From the NCBI GenBank assembly GCA_900313265.1, contig OMRN01000285.1, positions 1 to 5,647 of the forward strand: a stretch of DNA of 5,647 nucleotides, read 5' to 3'. Below are positions 5,295 to 5,647 of the stretch, one piece after another. Each line of letters starts with the position of its first letter. Positions within the stretch are counted from its first letter, which is position 1. The notes beneath the pieces are model-generated. The model saw nothing but the letters and a program-made list of their open reading frames with translations, was not told where the DNA came from and did not search any database. Origin of the DNA: an uncultured Lachnospiraceae bacterium. Lineage in GTDB: Bacteria > Bacillota > Clostridia > Lachnospirales > Lachnospiraceae. The position numbers were made by a program, and so were the translations under genes.

Positions 5295-5647
5295 ATGCAG
5301 TTAAACGATCAGCGCGGGAAAAAGAGAAAAGTAAATCCGCATTACAAATTTACCAATAAGACGGTACCACTCATAGCCGTTGTCGGTTTATGTCTCGGTG
5401 CCATGAGTTTTCTTGCACTTGTCCTGACAGTATTATTTACTTTTCAAAAAGGCGGGGAAGCACCGCTTTCCTATGGCCTGACGTGGGTTGTGGCTTTTGT
5501 GTTTTCCGCCGTCGGATTATTTTTCTCCGTAAAAGGAAGAATGCGCCCGGATACGTATGTATTCTTTCCGACCATCGGAATGGTGGTAAACAGTGTTAAT
5601 ATTTTTCTGGTTATTTATATCATGGGTCGCGGAATATTAGCGATGTA
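5295..5647 (+). CDS. small membrane protein, unknown function, reaching the window edge
   Basis: An open frame of 117 codons runs to the end of the window, which stops on TA, so the next base decides between a stop and a tyrosine. The first 24 residues are basic and polar (RGKKRK at 7-12, then HYKFTNKT at 16-23). Three hydrophobic stretches follow at about 25-50, 60-79 and 87-111, with KGGE (52-55) and VKGRMRPD (79-86) as connecting loops. This predicts a three-span inner-membrane protein with a cytoplasmic N-terminus. The layout resembles small uncharacterised Lachnospiraceae membrane proteins that I remember under the name DUF6142, but I cannot confirm the family. The ATG is the only usual start codon after the in-frame stop at 5265-5267. 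The nearest good ribosome binding site (GGAG, 5275-5278) is 16 bases away, which is long, so translation may be weak. The 115-bp gap from pyrE contains no convincing promoter or terminator. Confidence 0.7.
   Translation, partial: MQLNDQRGKKRKVNPHYKFTNKTVPLIAVVGLCLGAMSFLALVLTVLFTFQKGGEAPLSYGLTWVVAFVFSAVGLFFSVKGRMRPDTYVFFPTIGMVVNSVNIFLVIYIMGRGILAM

Noticed and set aside
5390..5599. 69-codon plus-strand ORF near the window end
   Set aside because: It is out of frame with the longer membrane-protein ORF starting at 5295, which has far better protein character. Its Cys/Arg-rich product looks like a frame shadow.

Overview
The window reads as a stretch of chromosome from a Gram-positive anaerobe of the class Clostridia, most likely the Lachnospiraceae. 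This placement is inferred from three things. The clear genes have strong AGGAG-type ribosome binding sites. FabD carries a GLSLGEY nucleophile motif, which I associate with clostridial proteins. The two acetyl-CoA carboxylase carboxyltransferase subunits are fused in one chain. No rRNA or other phylogenetic marker is present, so the genus stays open.

Positions 70-4276 hold a plus-strand run of type II fatty acid synthesis genes: fabG (ketoacyl-ACP reductase), fabZ (hydroxyacyl-ACP dehydratase), a 34-codon unknown small ORF, fabD (malonyl-CoA:ACP transacylase) and a fused accD-accA gene. A strong intrinsic terminator at 4341-4378 closes the run. AccDA supplies half of the malonyl-CoA-forming enzyme, FabD loads malonate onto acyl carrier protein, and FabG and FabZ carry out the first reduction and the dehydration of each elongation cycle. 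The partners needed to complete the pathway (biotin carboxylase, BCCP, ketoacyl synthases, enoyl reductase, ACP) are not in the window and probably lie upstream or elsewhere.

After the terminator, pyrE (orotate phosphoribosyltransferase, 4499-5179) begins a separate unit. Its leader of about 120 nt contains an inverted repeat. From 5295 to the window edge there is a small, probably three-span membrane protein with a basic N-terminus. Its stop codon is not fully visible, because the window ends on TA.

Most of the window is ordinary core metabolism. The part least explained by known genes is the 255-bp gap between fabZ and fabD (1366-1620). It holds a lysine-rich small ORF with an excellent ribosome binding site, nested inverted repeats that reach toward the fabD start, an imperfect 16-nt direct repeat bracketing the ORF, and a possible extended -10 promoter. 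I found no CRISPR array, mobile element, tRNA or rRNA.
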